Below, piece after piece: positions 18,404 to 26,358 of a stretch of DNA of 64,000 nt. Every line of letters starts with the position of its first letter. The stretch's first letter is position 1. The notes under the pieces were generated by a model. The model saw only the letters and a list, made by a program, of their open reading frames with translations. It did not search any database and was not told the DNA's origin. The stretch lies in assembly GCF_030316825.1 (NCBI RefSeq), contig NZ_JASZYU010000003.1:1-64000 (forward strand), read 5' to 3'. Source of the stretch: Variovorax fucosicus. Its GTDB lineage: Bacteria > Pseudomonadota > Gammaproteobacteria > Burkholderiales > Burkholderiaceae_C. Position numbers and translations under genes: made by a program.

Positions 18404-18648
18404 CCGCGCGCGCGGCACTCTGGATCCTGTGGCCCGGCTTCCTGCTGGCCTGCAGCTTCGAGCTGCTGGTGTTCGCGCTGGTTGATCCGGCCGACCTGCG
18501 CTGGGGCAGCGAGTCGCTCGGCCTGTCGCGCCAGGCGGTCTACACGATCGGCTTCTTTGTGTTCTGGGTGCTGGCCGCGGCTTCGAGCGCGCTGACCATG
18601 GTGCTGGTGTCGATGCCTGCGCGGGATCTCAGCAAGCCGCCGGAGTGA
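18400..18648 (+). CDS. Small two-span membrane protein of the cco cluster, unknown function
   Basis: An 82-aa protein starting at GTG 18400, which overlaps the ccoH stop (GTGA), so it is translationally coupled. Two hydrophobic stretches are seen: WILWPGFLLACSFELLVFAL and TIGFFVFWVLAAASSALTM. The last 20 bases overlap the 3' end of the convergent fnr gene. No family function is known to me; place and coupling suggest an accessory role in cbb3 assembly. No in-frame ATG gives a sensible start. Confidence 0.75.
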   Translation: MTARAALWILWPGFLLACSFELLVFALVDPADLRWGSESLGLSRQAVYTIGFFVFWVLAAASSALTMVLVSMPARDLSKPPE

Positions 18649-19345
18649 CGATGCGGTGCAGTGCGTCGGGCTCGACGATGCGCACATGCCGGTTGTCGAC
18701 CTCGACGATGCCGTCGGTGACGAACTTCGACAGCGTACGGCTCACGGTCTCGAGCTTCAGGCCGAGGTAGCTGCCGATCTCTTCGCGCGTCATGCGCAGC
18801 ACCAGTTCCGACCGCGAGAAGCCGCGCGCATGAAGCCGCTGCACCAGGTTGAGCAGGAAGGCGGCCAGCCGCTCTTCGGCCCGCATGCCGCCCAGCAGCA
18901 GCATCACGCCGTGCTCGCGCACGATCTCGCGGCTCATGATCTGATGCACATGGCGCTGCAGCGAGGTGATCTCGCGCGAGAGTTCCTCGATGCGGTCGAA
19001 CGGCATCACGCAGACTTCGGAGTCTTCCAGCGCCACAGCGTCGCAGGTGTGGTGGTCGTTCACGATGCCGTCGAGGCCGATGATCTCGCCGGCCATCTGG
19101 AAGCCGGTGACCTGGTCGCGGCCGTCTTCGGTCGCCACGCGTGTCTTGAACACCCCGGTGCGAATCGCATAGAGCGAGGTGAAGCGCTCGCCGCTGTGAA
19201 ACAGCGTCTCGCGCCGCTTCACCTTGCGGCGCGTCGCCACGATGTCGTCGATGCGATCGAGCTCGGACGGCAGCAGGCCCACGGGCATGCAGAGTTCGCG
19301 CAGATTGCAGTTCGAGCAGGCGACCTTGATGGTTTGAGGGGTCAT
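18629..19345 (-). CDS. fnr: FNR/Anr-type oxygen-sensing transcription regulator
   Basis: A 238-aa Crp/Fnr-family protein. The N-terminal cysteines C10, C13 and C19 (ACSNCNLRELC) plus a central cysteine in HHTCDAVAL give the four ligands of an oxygen-labile 4Fe-4S cluster. A cyclic-nucleotide-like fold follows, and the C-terminal helix-turn-helix LTREEIGSYLGLKLETVSR-type segment carries E, S and R for TTGAT recognition. It activates genes under low oxygen. A near-consensus box lies 53 bases upstream of its own start. Confidence 0.95.
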   Translation of the reverse strand: MTPQTIKVACSNCNLRELCMPVGLLPSELDRIDDIVATRRKVKRRETLFHSGERFTSLYAIRTGVFKTRVATEDGRDQVTGFQMAGEIIGLDGIVNDHHTCDAVALEDSEVCVMPFDRIEELSREITSLQRHVHQIMSREIVREHGVMLLLGGMRAEERLAAFLLNLVQRLHARGFSRSELVLRMTREEIGSYLGLKLETVSRTLSKFVTDGIVEVDNRHVRIVEPDALHRIVTPAAC

Positions 19346-19397
19346 GGCAATGGAGGCTCTCTTTGAGCAATTTTCAGCCCCTGCGTCTGCAGCTGAG

Positions 19398-19411
19398 TTG
19401 ATTCAGGTCAA
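19398..19411. promoter_or_regulatory. Near-consensus FNR/Anr box upstream of fnr
   Basis: TTGATTCAGGTCAA differs from TTGAT-N4-ATCAA at one base. It lies 53 bases before fnr and 139 bases before the divergent membrane-protein gene, and could serve autoregulation, the other gene, or both. Confidence 0.65.
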
Positions 19412-19448
19412 TGGATCTTCGGCGGGCCGGCCGCACAGTCGATGGGTC

Positions 19449-19532
19449 ATGCCCTCGATTTCCACCGCCGTTTTGTTCGACCGCTACCAGCAGGCCGATC
19501 GCAACCGCACGCGGTTCTCCCGCATCATCTAA
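19449..19532 (+). CDS. Possible 27-aa small protein between FNR box and DsbD-like gene
   Basis: ATG 19449 to TAA 19532 encodes MPSISTAVLFDRYQQADR and nine more residues. Codons are third-position GC-rich as in real genes here, and it lies 38 bases after the FNR box. I know no homologue, and no strong ribosome site is visible. Chance cannot be excluded. Confidence 0.25.
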   Translation: MPSISTAVLFDRYQQADRNRTRFSRII

Positions 19533-19549
19533 CTCGACCGGCCGCCACC

Positions 19550-20260
19550 ATGCAAACCGCACTGGCCGCTTCGGCTTTTCTGATGGGCCTGGCCGGCGGC
19601 CCGCATTGCGTCGCCATGTGCGGCGCGGCTTGCGCCGGCGTGGTTCGCATCGTGCGCGCAGCGCCGAACGGTGGCGTGGCCGCACTTTCCGCGGACGACG
19701 GTGCGGGCCGCATGCTGCTGCTGCAGATCGGGCGCATCGCGGGCTATGCAGCCGGCGGGGCACTGGCCGCTGCAGCGGTGGGCAGTCTTGCCGTGGCGAG
19801 CGAGCACGTGGCGCTGCTGCGCCCGGTCTGGACGATGCTGCATGTGGCCGTGCTCGCGTGGGGCGTGGTGCTGGCCGTGGCGGGGCGGCAGCCGCGCTGG
19901 TCGCACCGCGCCGGGGGCTGGCTCGCAACGCGGCTGCGGCCCCTGAACGGTTCGGCCCCGGGGCTGCTTGCCACCGGCGCGCTGTGGATCGCGATGCCCT
20001 GCGGGCTGCTGTATTCGGCGTTGATGCTGGCGAGCCTGGGCAACGGGCCGGCGCAGGGCGCACTCGTCATGGCGCTGTTCGGTGTCGGCAGCGGGCTGTG
20101 GTTGATGCTGGCCCCCTGGCTCTGGCAGCGCCTGCGCCACGGCGTCGGGTCCCTGCGGCAGGTCTGGGGCACCCGCGTGGCGGGCGTGTTGCTGGCGGGC
20201 GTCGCGTCGCAGGCACTCTGGATCGACCTGCGACACCAGATCGAAATCTGGTGCCGGTGA
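19550..20260 (+). CDS. DsbD/UreH-type (COG2836) membrane protein, cbb3-linked
   Basis: A 236-aa membrane protein with about six spans. The first carries GLAGGPHCVAMCGA, a paired-cysteine signature of the UreH/DsbD_2 branch annotated as sulfite exporter TauE/SafE family. A second conserved segment is ALWIAMPCGLLYSALM. Such genes often lie beside cco and fnr; a part in copper or thiol handling for oxidase assembly is inferred from that. ATG 19550; translated sequence upstream of it looks non-coding in this frame. Confidence 0.85.
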   Translation: MQTALAASAFLMGLAGGPHCVAMCGAACAGVVRIVRAAPNGGVAALSADDGAGRMLLLQIGRIAGYAAGGALAAAAVGSLAVASEHVALLRPVWTMLHVAVLAWGVVLAVAGRQPRWSHRAGGWLATRLRPLNGSAPGLLATGALWIAMPCGLLYSALMLASLGNGPAQGALVMALFGVGSGLWLMLAPWLWQRLRHGVGSLRQVWGTRVAGVLLAGVASQALWIDLRHQIEIWCR

Positions 20261-20279
20261 GCGCGGGGCGGATGGCCGC

Positions 20280-20801
20280 CTACTCGAGTCCCAACGCCGC
20301 CGACGGCAGGCTCACGCGAATGGACTCAGCGACGGCCTTGGCGCGCGACTTCGCTTCGGGTGCGCGCACCAGCAGCACGGGCACCGGCGCATAGCGCAGG
20401 ATGTGCTCGGCGCTGCTGCCCAGCACCAGCCGGCCGACGCCGCGGCGCCCGTGGGTGCCGAGCACGATGAGGTCTGCCGGCCATTGCGCCGCTTCCGCCG
20501 TGACCAGCTCGTGTACCGAGTTCGAGAAGTTGTCGCGCAGCGCCGTTTCAACGTCGACGCCCGCAGTCGTCGCCCTCTCGCGGGCTTCCTCGAGAACCCT
20601 TGCGCCTTCCTTGCGCAGCACGCCGAGCCAGTCGCCGGCGTGGCCCGAATAGGCGTCCATGGCGAGCGCGAAAGACAGCTCGTCGATGACGTGGATCAGG
20701 CGCAGCCGCCCCTTGGTGAGTTGAGCCAGGCGGATGGCTTCGTCCAGGCCGAGGTTCGAGGTCGAACTGCCGTCGACCGGAACAAGAATCTTCTGGTACA
20801 T
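20280..20801 (-). CDS. Universal stress protein (UspA family), FNR-box linked
   Basis: A 173-aa Usp protein, MYQKILVPVDGSSTSNLGL at the start and the ATP-binding motif GTHGRRGVGRLVLGSSAEHIL. About 25 extra residues follow the Usp fold. A near-consensus FNR box lies 64 bases upstream of its start. It is the third usp gene in this 11-kb low-oxygen block. Confidence 0.9.
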   Translation of the reverse strand: MYQKILVPVDGSSTSNLGLDEAIRLAQLTKGRLRLIHVIDELSFALAMDAYSGHAGDWLGVLRKEGARVLEEARERATTAGVDVETALRDNFSNSVHELVTAEAAQWPADLIVLGTHGRRGVGRLVLGSSAEHILRYAPVPVLLVRAPEAKSRAKAVAESIRVSLPSAALGLE

Positions 20802-20864
20802 GGCGTGCTCCTCTTTGTCGCAAGAACAGGGAGCATCAGTATGAAATGACCCGTCCCTGGGGTC

Positions 20865-20878
20865 TTGATCCGCGTCAA
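20865..20878. promoter_or_regulatory. Near-consensus FNR/Anr box upstream of the third usp gene
   Basis: TTGATCCGCGTCAA fits TTGAT-N4-ATCAA with one change. It lies 64 bases upstream of the minus-strand usp start. Confidence 0.6.
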
Positions 20879-20896
20879 GGAAGGGGGATTGGGGCG

Positions 20897-20990
20897 GGCC
20901 GCTGGCGGCGGGTGGCCCCTTCCGCGAATGTCCCCCGGCCTGCGGCCTCCTCCTTTATTTCGCTGCAGGGGCCACCCACCACCAGCGGCC
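20897..20990. repeat. Palindromic element, copy 2: same 46-nt core, different 24-bp stem
   Basis: Core 20921-20966 is identical to 86-131. The flanks 20897-20920 and 20967-20990 are complementary at 22 of 24 positions and unrelated to the stem of copy 1. Both mismatches would be G·U pairs in a minus-strand transcript. The element fills much of the gap between usp and the TauE/SafE gene; the rest of that gap (20991-21096) holds nothing I can name. Confidence 0.85.
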
Positions 20991-21096
20991 TGGGCACGCT
21001 CTGAATGTTCAGCGCGAACCGGCCCCGCCGCCCTGATCCCACCCCGGACCCTCAGCGCCCACAATCAACGCAGGACTCTGTGAATGCAAGACCGTA

Positions 21097-21912
21097 TCAG
21101 CCGCGCAAGCCCTTCCAGAGCATGTAGGCCGCCAGCACATACAGGATGCTCGCGAACACCCGCTTGAGCTTCTTCACGGGCAGGCTGTGCGCGGCTTTTG
21201 CACCCAACGGTGCGGTGAACACGCTGCAGATGGCAATGACCACCAGCGCCGGCAGCCAGATGTAGCCGAACGAGCCGGACGGCAGCCCCTGCACCGACTG
21301 GCCGCTCACGATGTAGCCGACCACGTTGGCCACAGCGATCGGGAAACCCAGCGCCGCGCTCGTGGCCACCGCGTTGTGGATAGCGACGTTGCACCAGGTC
21401 ATGAACGGCACGCTGATGAAGCCGCCGCCGGCGCCGACCAGGCCTGAGAGAAAACCGATCGCACCGCCCGCGGCGAGCTGGCCGCCGGTGCCGGGCATCT
21501 GCCGCGTGGGCTTGGGCTTCTTGTCGAGGAACATCTGTGTGGCCGAGAAGCCCACGAACAGCGCAAAGAAGATCGCCAGCGCGGTGCCCTTGAGCAGCGC
21601 GAAAACGCCGAGGCTGCCGACCAGGCTGCCGATCACGATGCCGGGCGACAGCCGCTGCACGATGTCCCAGCGCACGGCGCCGCGCTTGTGATGGGCGCGC
21701 ACGCTCGAGATCGAGGTGAAGATGATCGTGGCCATCGACGTGGCAATCGCGATCTTCACGGCGAGGTTGGCCGGCACACCGCGCTGGCCCATGATGATCG
21801 TGATGAAAGGCACCATCAGCATGCCGCCGCCGATGCCCAGCAGGCCTGCGAGAAATCCGGTGGCGAGGCCGAGCGCCGCGAGTTCGGCGATCAGCAGGGG
21901 TTCGAGCATCAT
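21097..21912 (-). CDS. TauE/SafE-family sulfite/anion permease
   Basis: A 271-aa membrane protein with eight or so hydrophobic spans and the two internal repeats typical of the family: GLLGIGGGMLMVPF near the start and GLVGAGGGFISVPF in the second half. These carriers export sulfite or organosulfonates; the substrate here is unknown. The open frame extends to 21969, but that part reads through a transcription terminator, so I start at one of the paired ATGs (21912 or 21909). Confidence 0.88.
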   Translation of the reverse strand: MMLEPLLIAELAALGLATGFLAGLLGIGGGMLMVPFITIIMGQRGVPANLAVKIAIATSMATIIFTSISSVRAHHKRGAVRWDIVQRLSPGIVIGSLVGSLGVFALLKGTALAIFFALFVGFSATQMFLDKKPKPTRQMPGTGGQLAAGGAIGFLSGLVGAGGGFISVPFMTWCNVAIHNAVATSAALGFPIAVANVVGYIVSGQSVQGLPSGSFGYIWLPALVVIAICSVFTAPLGAKAAHSLPVKKLKRVFASILYVLAAYMLWKGLRG

Positions 21913-21930
21913 GGTGGCAACGCGCCTCTG

Positions 21931-21962
21931 AAAAAAAGACGGCCCCGGGTGAGGGGGCCGTC
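21931..21962 (-). terminator. Rho-independent terminator after 6S RNA
   Basis: Read on the minus strand, GACGGCCCC pairs with GGGGCCGTC and is followed by seven T residues (21937 down to 21931). It closes the transcript of the 6S RNA gene and lies just before the permease start. Confidence 0.9.
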
Positions 21963-21974
21963 GTTTCATGAATA

Positions 21975-22153
21975 GGTGTCTGCAGGTGGGTGCCGAACCC
22001 GCATCCTGAACCAGGGTTCAGGTGGGCGAGGGCAGCAAGACTTCGGGTTCATCTGACGCGAGATGATCACGCCCGTCAAGCAATGTACCAAGCCCGGCTC
22101 CGGAGAGCATTGGAACAAGGAAATATAAAGCCCGACACGCACTGCAGACAGGT
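21975..22153 (-). ncRNA. ssrS: 6S RNA
   Basis: About 179 nt downstream of zapA on the same strand, the usual place. The 5' end (TGTCTGCAG, ending near 22150) pairs with the 3' end (CTGCAGACA, near 21977), giving the closing stem. The hallmark CCTGAACCCTGGTTCAGG hairpin lies at 22005-22022 (read on minus), like the TTGAACC...GGTTCAA hairpin of E. coli 6S RNA. A TAAAAT -10-like box lies just upstream on the minus strand, and a strong terminator follows. 6S RNA binds the sigma-70 RNA polymerase holoenzyme in stationary phase. Ends are accurate to within a few bases only. Confidence 0.85.
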
Positions 22154-22191
22154 CGGATTTTACGCCGGCAACGTGCCGCGGATGCCGGTGA

Positions 22192-22542
22192 TCAGAGCAA
22201 ATGTCCGTCGCCGGCGAGGGCGCTGTCGAGTCGGTGCAGCAATTGCGACAAACGTGGGTCGTTCGCGTCGGAATCGCTTGACACGGCCACCGCCGCGGGT
22301 ATTGCAACCGGTGCCGCTGCCACCACGGCAGCGGGCGCCGCTTCGGCCTGCACCAGATCGAACGCCAGATTCAGCGAGGCCAGCACCGCGATGCGGTCGC
22401 GTGCCTTCACCTTGCCGGCGTCGCGGATCTTGCACATGGCGGCATCGACCCGCTCGACTGCGCTGCGCAATTGGGTTTCTCCGCCTTCGGGGCAGCCGAG
22501 CAGGTAGCTCTGGCCCATGATCTGAACTTCGATCTGCTTCAT
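22192..22542 (-). CDS. zapA: Cell division protein ZapA
   Basis: A 116-aa FtsZ-ring associated protein. MKQIEVQIMGQSYLLGCPEG is the typical start, followed by a helical region DRIAVLASLNLAFDLVQAE. The alanine/valine-rich linker and the tail (SQLLHRLDSAL) are variable in the family. It stimulates FtsZ bundling at midcell. It is nine bases downstream of the coiled-coil gene and upstream of 6S RNA. Confidence 0.92.
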   Translation of the reverse strand: MKQIEVQIMGQSYLLGCPEGGETQLRSAVERVDAAMCKIRDAGKVKARDRIAVLASLNLAFDLVQAEAAPAAVVAAAPVAIPAAVAVSSDSDANDPRLSQLLHRLDSALAGDGHLL

Positions 22543-22551
22543 CGTCTGGAT

Positions 22552-22767
22552 TTATTCGGTGGCGGGTGGTTCGGCCGGCAGCCGCTCGAGCATCGCGTCG
22601 ATGCGCGTGCGCGCCGCCGCGAGCCGCGACTTCAGCGCGTCACGCTCGCGCGTGAGCGCATCGACCTGTTCCTGCAACAGCGCATTGGTGCGTTGCACCT
22701 CTTCGTGGCGCACGAGCAGACGTTCCACTCGCTCGGCGATCTGGTCGATGGGGCTGGGGGCGGACAT
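22552..22767 (-). CDS. ZapB-like coiled-coil protein (TIGR02449 type)
   Basis: A 71-aa almost wholly coiled-coil protein; heptads are clear in VERLLVRHEEVQRTNALLQE and ALTRERDALKSRLAAARTRI. Short proteins of this family sit directly upstream of zapA in many gammaproteobacteria and betaproteobacteria and are thought to act in division. Function here is inferred from place and structure. Confidence 0.85.
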   Translation of the reverse strand: MSAPSPIDQIAERVERLLVRHEEVQRTNALLQEQVDALTRERDALKSRLAAARTRIDAMLERLPAEPPATE

Positions 22768-22819
22768 GGTGGGCGATTGTAGGTTCCCCTGCTTTCAAAC
22801 ACTTTCAAATTAGAATCGA

Positions 22820-23055
22820 ACCCGTTGGTGCTCGCGCCGCGGTTCACGCGGCACAGTTCAACGGGAAGCAGGAGTCGAGGCCCCCAACAAGGCCGAAGCC
22901 ACCTGCGCTGCCCCCGCAACGGTCAAGCAGACGGCGCCCGAAGCTCACGCTTTCGGCGCCACTTTCATCCCATCAAGCCACTGGGCGCCCTGAAACAGGT
23001 GCCTGGGAAGGCGGATGAAAGCAGGACTGCCAGCCCGGATACCGGCCAACGAGGC
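22820..23055 (+). promoter_or_regulatory. Cobalamin riboswitch
   Basis: The 380-base gap before btuB contains the conserved core GCTGCCCCCGCAACGGTCA (22910-22928) and a B12-box-like AGCCACTG (22976-22983). It also has a GGGAAGG segment and the closing GCAGGACTGCC region. The outer ends CGTTGG (22823) and CCAACG (23046) pair. It should repress btuB and the following genes when adenosylcobalamin is high. A GGCCGGTG-type hairpin near 23100-23117 holds a GGGGAG sequence and may act in translation control. Confidence 0.85.
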
Positions 23056-23146
23056 GGCTGCCGCATGCGTCAAGCACGAGGCAGCCATGACGCCCAAACA
23101 CCGGCGGGGAGGCCGGTGACGGGCATTGCTGATCCGGTCCCTTGTC

Positions 23147-25024
23147 ATGAAAACCAGCGCTCCATTCCTGGCTGCCCTGCTGCAGTTGCCCCTCGTCGCC
23201 TTCGCGCAGACATCCGCCACCCTCGACGAAATCGTCGTGACCGCCAACCGCACCCCGCAGCCGTTGTCCGAACTGGTCGGCGACATGTCCGTCATCGAAC
23301 GCGACACCATCGAGCGCGCCGGCGCGGTCGGCGTGGCCGACCTGCTCGCGCGCCTGCCCGGCATCGAGATCTCGCGCAACGGCGGCGCGGGCAGCAACAC
23401 CAGCGTGTTCATCCGCGGCGCCGAGACGCGCTTCACCGCCGTCTACATCGACGGCGTGCGGGTCGATTCGCAGTCGACCGGTGGTGCCACCTGGGAAAGC
23501 ATCCCGCTCGCGCAGATCGAACGCATCGAAGTGCTGCGCGGCCCGGCCGCGGCGGTGTACGGATCCGATGCCATCGGCGGCGTGATCCAGCTCTTCACCC
23601 GCCGCGGCGAAGGACGCCCGCTGCCTTACGTCGGCGTCGGCTTCGGCAGCTACGGGCTGCGCCGCTCCGAAGCGGGCATCAGCGGTGCCGCAGGCGCCTT
23701 CGACTATTCGCTCGGCGTCGCCCACGAGGAAAACAAGGGCTTCAACATCCAGCCCTGGAACAAGCGAACGGTGAGCAGGGACGGCTACACCAACCCCGAC
23801 CGCGATGGCTACCGTACCGACTCGGCCAACGTGCGCCTGGGCTACCAGATCACGCCCGACCAGCGCGTCGAGGCGACGGTGCTCTACAACGACCAGCAGG
23901 CGCGCTACGACTCGACGTCGCGCACCCTGCCACGGCCGCCGCGAACCTTCTTTCCGGACGACATCGGCTACCAGCGCCTGCGCACGGCAGGGCTGGCATG
24001 GACCGCCAAGTGGAACGAGGTCTACAGCACGCGCGTGCAGATCACCGACTCCGTCAACGCCTACGAGACCGAGCCGTCGTACTACGCCACGCGGACCCAC
24101 CTGCGCGGTTATTTGCTGCAGAACGAGTTCCGCTTCGGCCCGCACCTCGTGACCGCCACGCTGGAGCGCCGCGAGGACGGCCTGACCAACCCGCCTGCCA
24201 CTTCCACCGCCACGTTGCTCAAGCGTGACCGTTCGCAGGATGCGCTGTCGCTTGGCTACGGTTTCGTGCAAGGCCCGCATTCGCTGCAGCTGAACGTGCG
24301 CCGCGACGACGACAGCGAGTTCGGCGGCAAGACCACCGGCAGCGCAGCCTACGGCTTCGCCATCACCCCGCAGTGGCGTGCCACCGCCTCGGTGGGCTCC
24401 GCGTTCCGCGTGCCAACGCTCTACCAGCGCTTCAGCGAATATGGCCTGGCGAGCCTGCAGCCCGAATCGAGCCGCAACGCCGAGGTCGGCCTGCGCTACA
24501 CCGACGGCCCCACCAGCGCCGGCATCGTGCTCTACCGCAACCGGGTGAACAACCTGATCACCTTCGACAGCAACGCGCGCGGCTGCGCATCGGCCTTTGG
24601 CTGCTACCGCAACACGGCGCGTGCCGAGTACGAGGGCGTGACGCTGTCGGCCGGCCACCGCATCGGCGACGTCACCCTGCGCGCCTCGCTCGACTTCCAG
24701 GATCCGCGCGACCTCGGCACCGACAAGCAGCTCGCGCGCCGTGCCCGCAAGCACGCGACCCTCGGCGCCGACTGGCGCGTGGCCGGCTGGACCCTGGGCG
24801 CCGAAGTGCAGACCTCGGCCAGCCGCTTCGACGATGCGGCCAACACCGTGCGGCTCGGCGGCTACACGCTGCTCAACCTGTCGGCGAGCACGCAGATCAC
24901 ACCGTCGCTCAGCCTGCTGGTGCGCATCGACAACGTGGGCGACAAGGACTACACGCTGGCGCGCGGCTACGCCACGGCCGGCCGCAGCGGCTACGTGGGC
25001 CTCAAGTGGACGCCGTCGCTGTAA
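23147..25024 (+). CDS. btuB: TonB-dependent vitamin B12 outer-membrane receptor
   Basis: A 625-aa outer-membrane barrel. A signal peptide (MKTSAPFLAALLQLPLVAFA) is followed by a TonB box DEIVVTA. The plug domain contains RGPAAAVYGSDAIGGVIQ, the barrel carries BtuB-like segments, and the chain ends in an aromatic/hydrophobic beta strand. It imports cobalamin and other corrinoids. Riboswitch control supports the substrate. ATG 23147 gives a clean signal peptide; a TTG at 23126 is an alternative start with a better-placed ribosome site. Confidence 0.93.
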   Translation: MKTSAPFLAALLQLPLVAFAQTSATLDEIVVTANRTPQPLSELVGDMSVIERDTIERAGAVGVADLLARLPGIEISRNGGAGSNTSVFIRGAETRFTAVYIDGVRVDSQSTGGATWESIPLAQIERIEVLRGPAAAVYGSDAIGGVIQLFTRRGEGRPLPYVGVGFGSYGLRRSEAGISGAAGAFDYSLGVAHEENKGFNIQPWNKRTVSRDGYTNPDRDGYRTDSANVRLGYQITPDQRVEATVLYNDQQARYDSTSRTLPRPPRTFFPDDIGYQRLRTAGLAWTAKWNEVYSTRVQITDSVNAYETEPSYYATRTHLRGYLLQNEFRFGPHLVTATLERREDGLTNPPATSTATLLKRDRSQDALSLGYGFVQGPHSLQLNVRRDDDSEFGGKTTGSAAYGFAITPQWRATASVGSAFRVPTLYQRFSEYGLASLQPESSRNAEVGLRYTDGPTSAGIVLYRNRVNNLITFDSNARGCASAFGCYRNTARAEYEGVTLSAGHRIGDVTLRASLDFQDPRDLGTDKQLARRARKHATLGADWRVAGWTLGAEVQTSASRFDDAANTVRLGGYTLLNLSASTQITPSLSLLVRIDNVGDKDYTLARGYATAGRSGYVGLKWTPSL

Positions 25025-26358
25025 CCACCGCCGCCGTCCTGGTGGCGGCGCCGGCCTCGGGCCAGGGCAAGACCACCGTGGCGGCCGCGCTTGCGCGGCT
25101 GCATGCGCGGCAGGGCCGCACGGTGCGCGCCTTCAAGTGCGGGCCGGACTTTCTCGATCCGCACTGGCTTGCGCTCGCCACCGGCGCGCCGGTGCATTCG
25201 CTCGATCTCTGGATGACGGGCGAGGCCGATTGCCGGCGACGCCTGCACGCGGCGGCGGCCACGGCCGACCTCGTGATCGTCGAGGGCGTGATGGGCCTGT
25301 TCGACGGCGATCCGAGCGCGGCCGACCTGGCCGAGCGCTTCGGCCTGCCGGTGCTGGCCGTGATCGACGCGCAGGCCATGGCCGGCACTTTCGGCGCGCT
25401 GGCCTTCGGGCTGCAGAACTTTCGCCCCGGCCTGCCGTGGGCCGGCGTGCTGGCCAACCGCGTGGGCAGCGACCGCCATGCCGGCATGCTGCAGGACGCG
25501 CTGCGCGAGCCCGACCAGTGGCTCGGCGCCTTGCAGCGCGGACCCGGTTTCGCGTTGCCGGAGCGGCATCTGGGGCTGGTCGACAGCGGCGAGCTCGGCG
25601 ATGCGATGCAGCGGCTCGATGCCGCCGCCGACGCGCTGGCGGCGACGCCGCTTGGGCAGCGGACGATCGCGCAGTTGCCGCAGGTGCATTTCGCGGCAGG
25701 ACCGACCGCCGCCGCGATCAAGCCGTTGCTGGCCGGCCGAACCATCGCCATCGCGCGCGACGCGGCCTTCTCGTTCATCTACCCGGCCAATCTCGACACG
25801 CTGCGCCTGCTGGGCGCACGGCTCGTGTTCTTCTCGCCGCTGGCCGGCGACGCCTTGCCGGCGTGCGACGCCGTGTGGCTGCCCGGGGGCTACCCCGAGC
25901 TGCACGCCGCGACGCTCGCCAACCGCGACGACATGCGTGATGCCCTCGGCGCGCATGCGGCCGCAGGCAAGCCGGTCTGGGCCGAGTGCGGCGGCATGAT
26001 GGCGCTGTTCGATGAACTGGTCACGAAAGACGGCGAGGTGCAGCCGATGTGGAGCCTGTTGCCCGGCCGGGTGACCATGCAGAAGCGGCTGGCGGGCCTG
26101 GGACCGCAGCAGCTCGCCATTGCGGGCGATGCCTTGCGCGGCCACACCTTCCACTACTCGACCTGCGACACGCCGCTGGCGCCGGCGGGCCGCACGGCCA
26201 GGCCGGGCGTCGATGCGGCCGTGGGCGCACGGGCCGGCGAGGCTTTCTACGTGCACGGCTCGGTGCGTGCCAGCTACTTCCACGCGTGGTTCGCGTCGAA
26301 CCCCGAGGCGACCGCGCACCTGTTCGACCGGCATCCCATCGAGGTGGCGCATGGCTGA
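25006..26358 (+). CDS. cobB: Cobyrinic acid a,c-diamide synthase
   Basis: Amidates the a and c side chains of (hydrogeno)byrinic acid using glutamine and ATP. The 450-aa protein has the P-loop APASGQGKTTVA near residue 18, the FKCGPDFLDP motif, and a C-terminal class-I glutamine amidotransferase domain (WAECGGMMAL cysteine, HTFHYS histidine). GTG 25006 overlaps the end of btuB by 19 bases; no ATG gives the conserved N-terminus. Because the step precedes cobinamide, its presence points to more than salvage. Confidence 0.9.
   Translation: MDAVAVTTAAVLVAAPASGQGKTTVAAALARLHARQGRTVRAFKCGPDFLDPHWLALATGAPVHSLDLWMTGEADCRRRLHAAAATADLVIVEGVMGLFDGDPSAADLAERFGLPVLAVIDAQAMAGTFGALAFGLQNFRPGLPWAGVLANRVGSDRHAGMLQDALREPDQWLGALQRGPGFALPERHLGLVDSGELGDAMQRLDAAADALAATPLGQRTIAQLPQVHFAAGPTAAAIKPLLAGRTIAIARDAAFSFIYPANLDTLRLLGARLVFFSPLAGDALPACDAVWLPGGYPELHAATLANRDDMRDALGAHAAAGKPVWAECGGMMALFDELVTKDGEVQPMWSLLPGRVTMQKRLAGLGPQQLAIAGDALRGHTFHYSTCDTPLAPAGRTARPGVDAAVGARAGEAFYVHGSVRASYFHAWFASNPEATAHLFDRHPIEVAHG

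Noticed and set aside
21913..21969. Longer N-terminus of the TauE/SafE permease
   Set aside because: These 19 codons are the terminator hairpin of the 6S RNA gene; the paired ATGs inside fit the family start.
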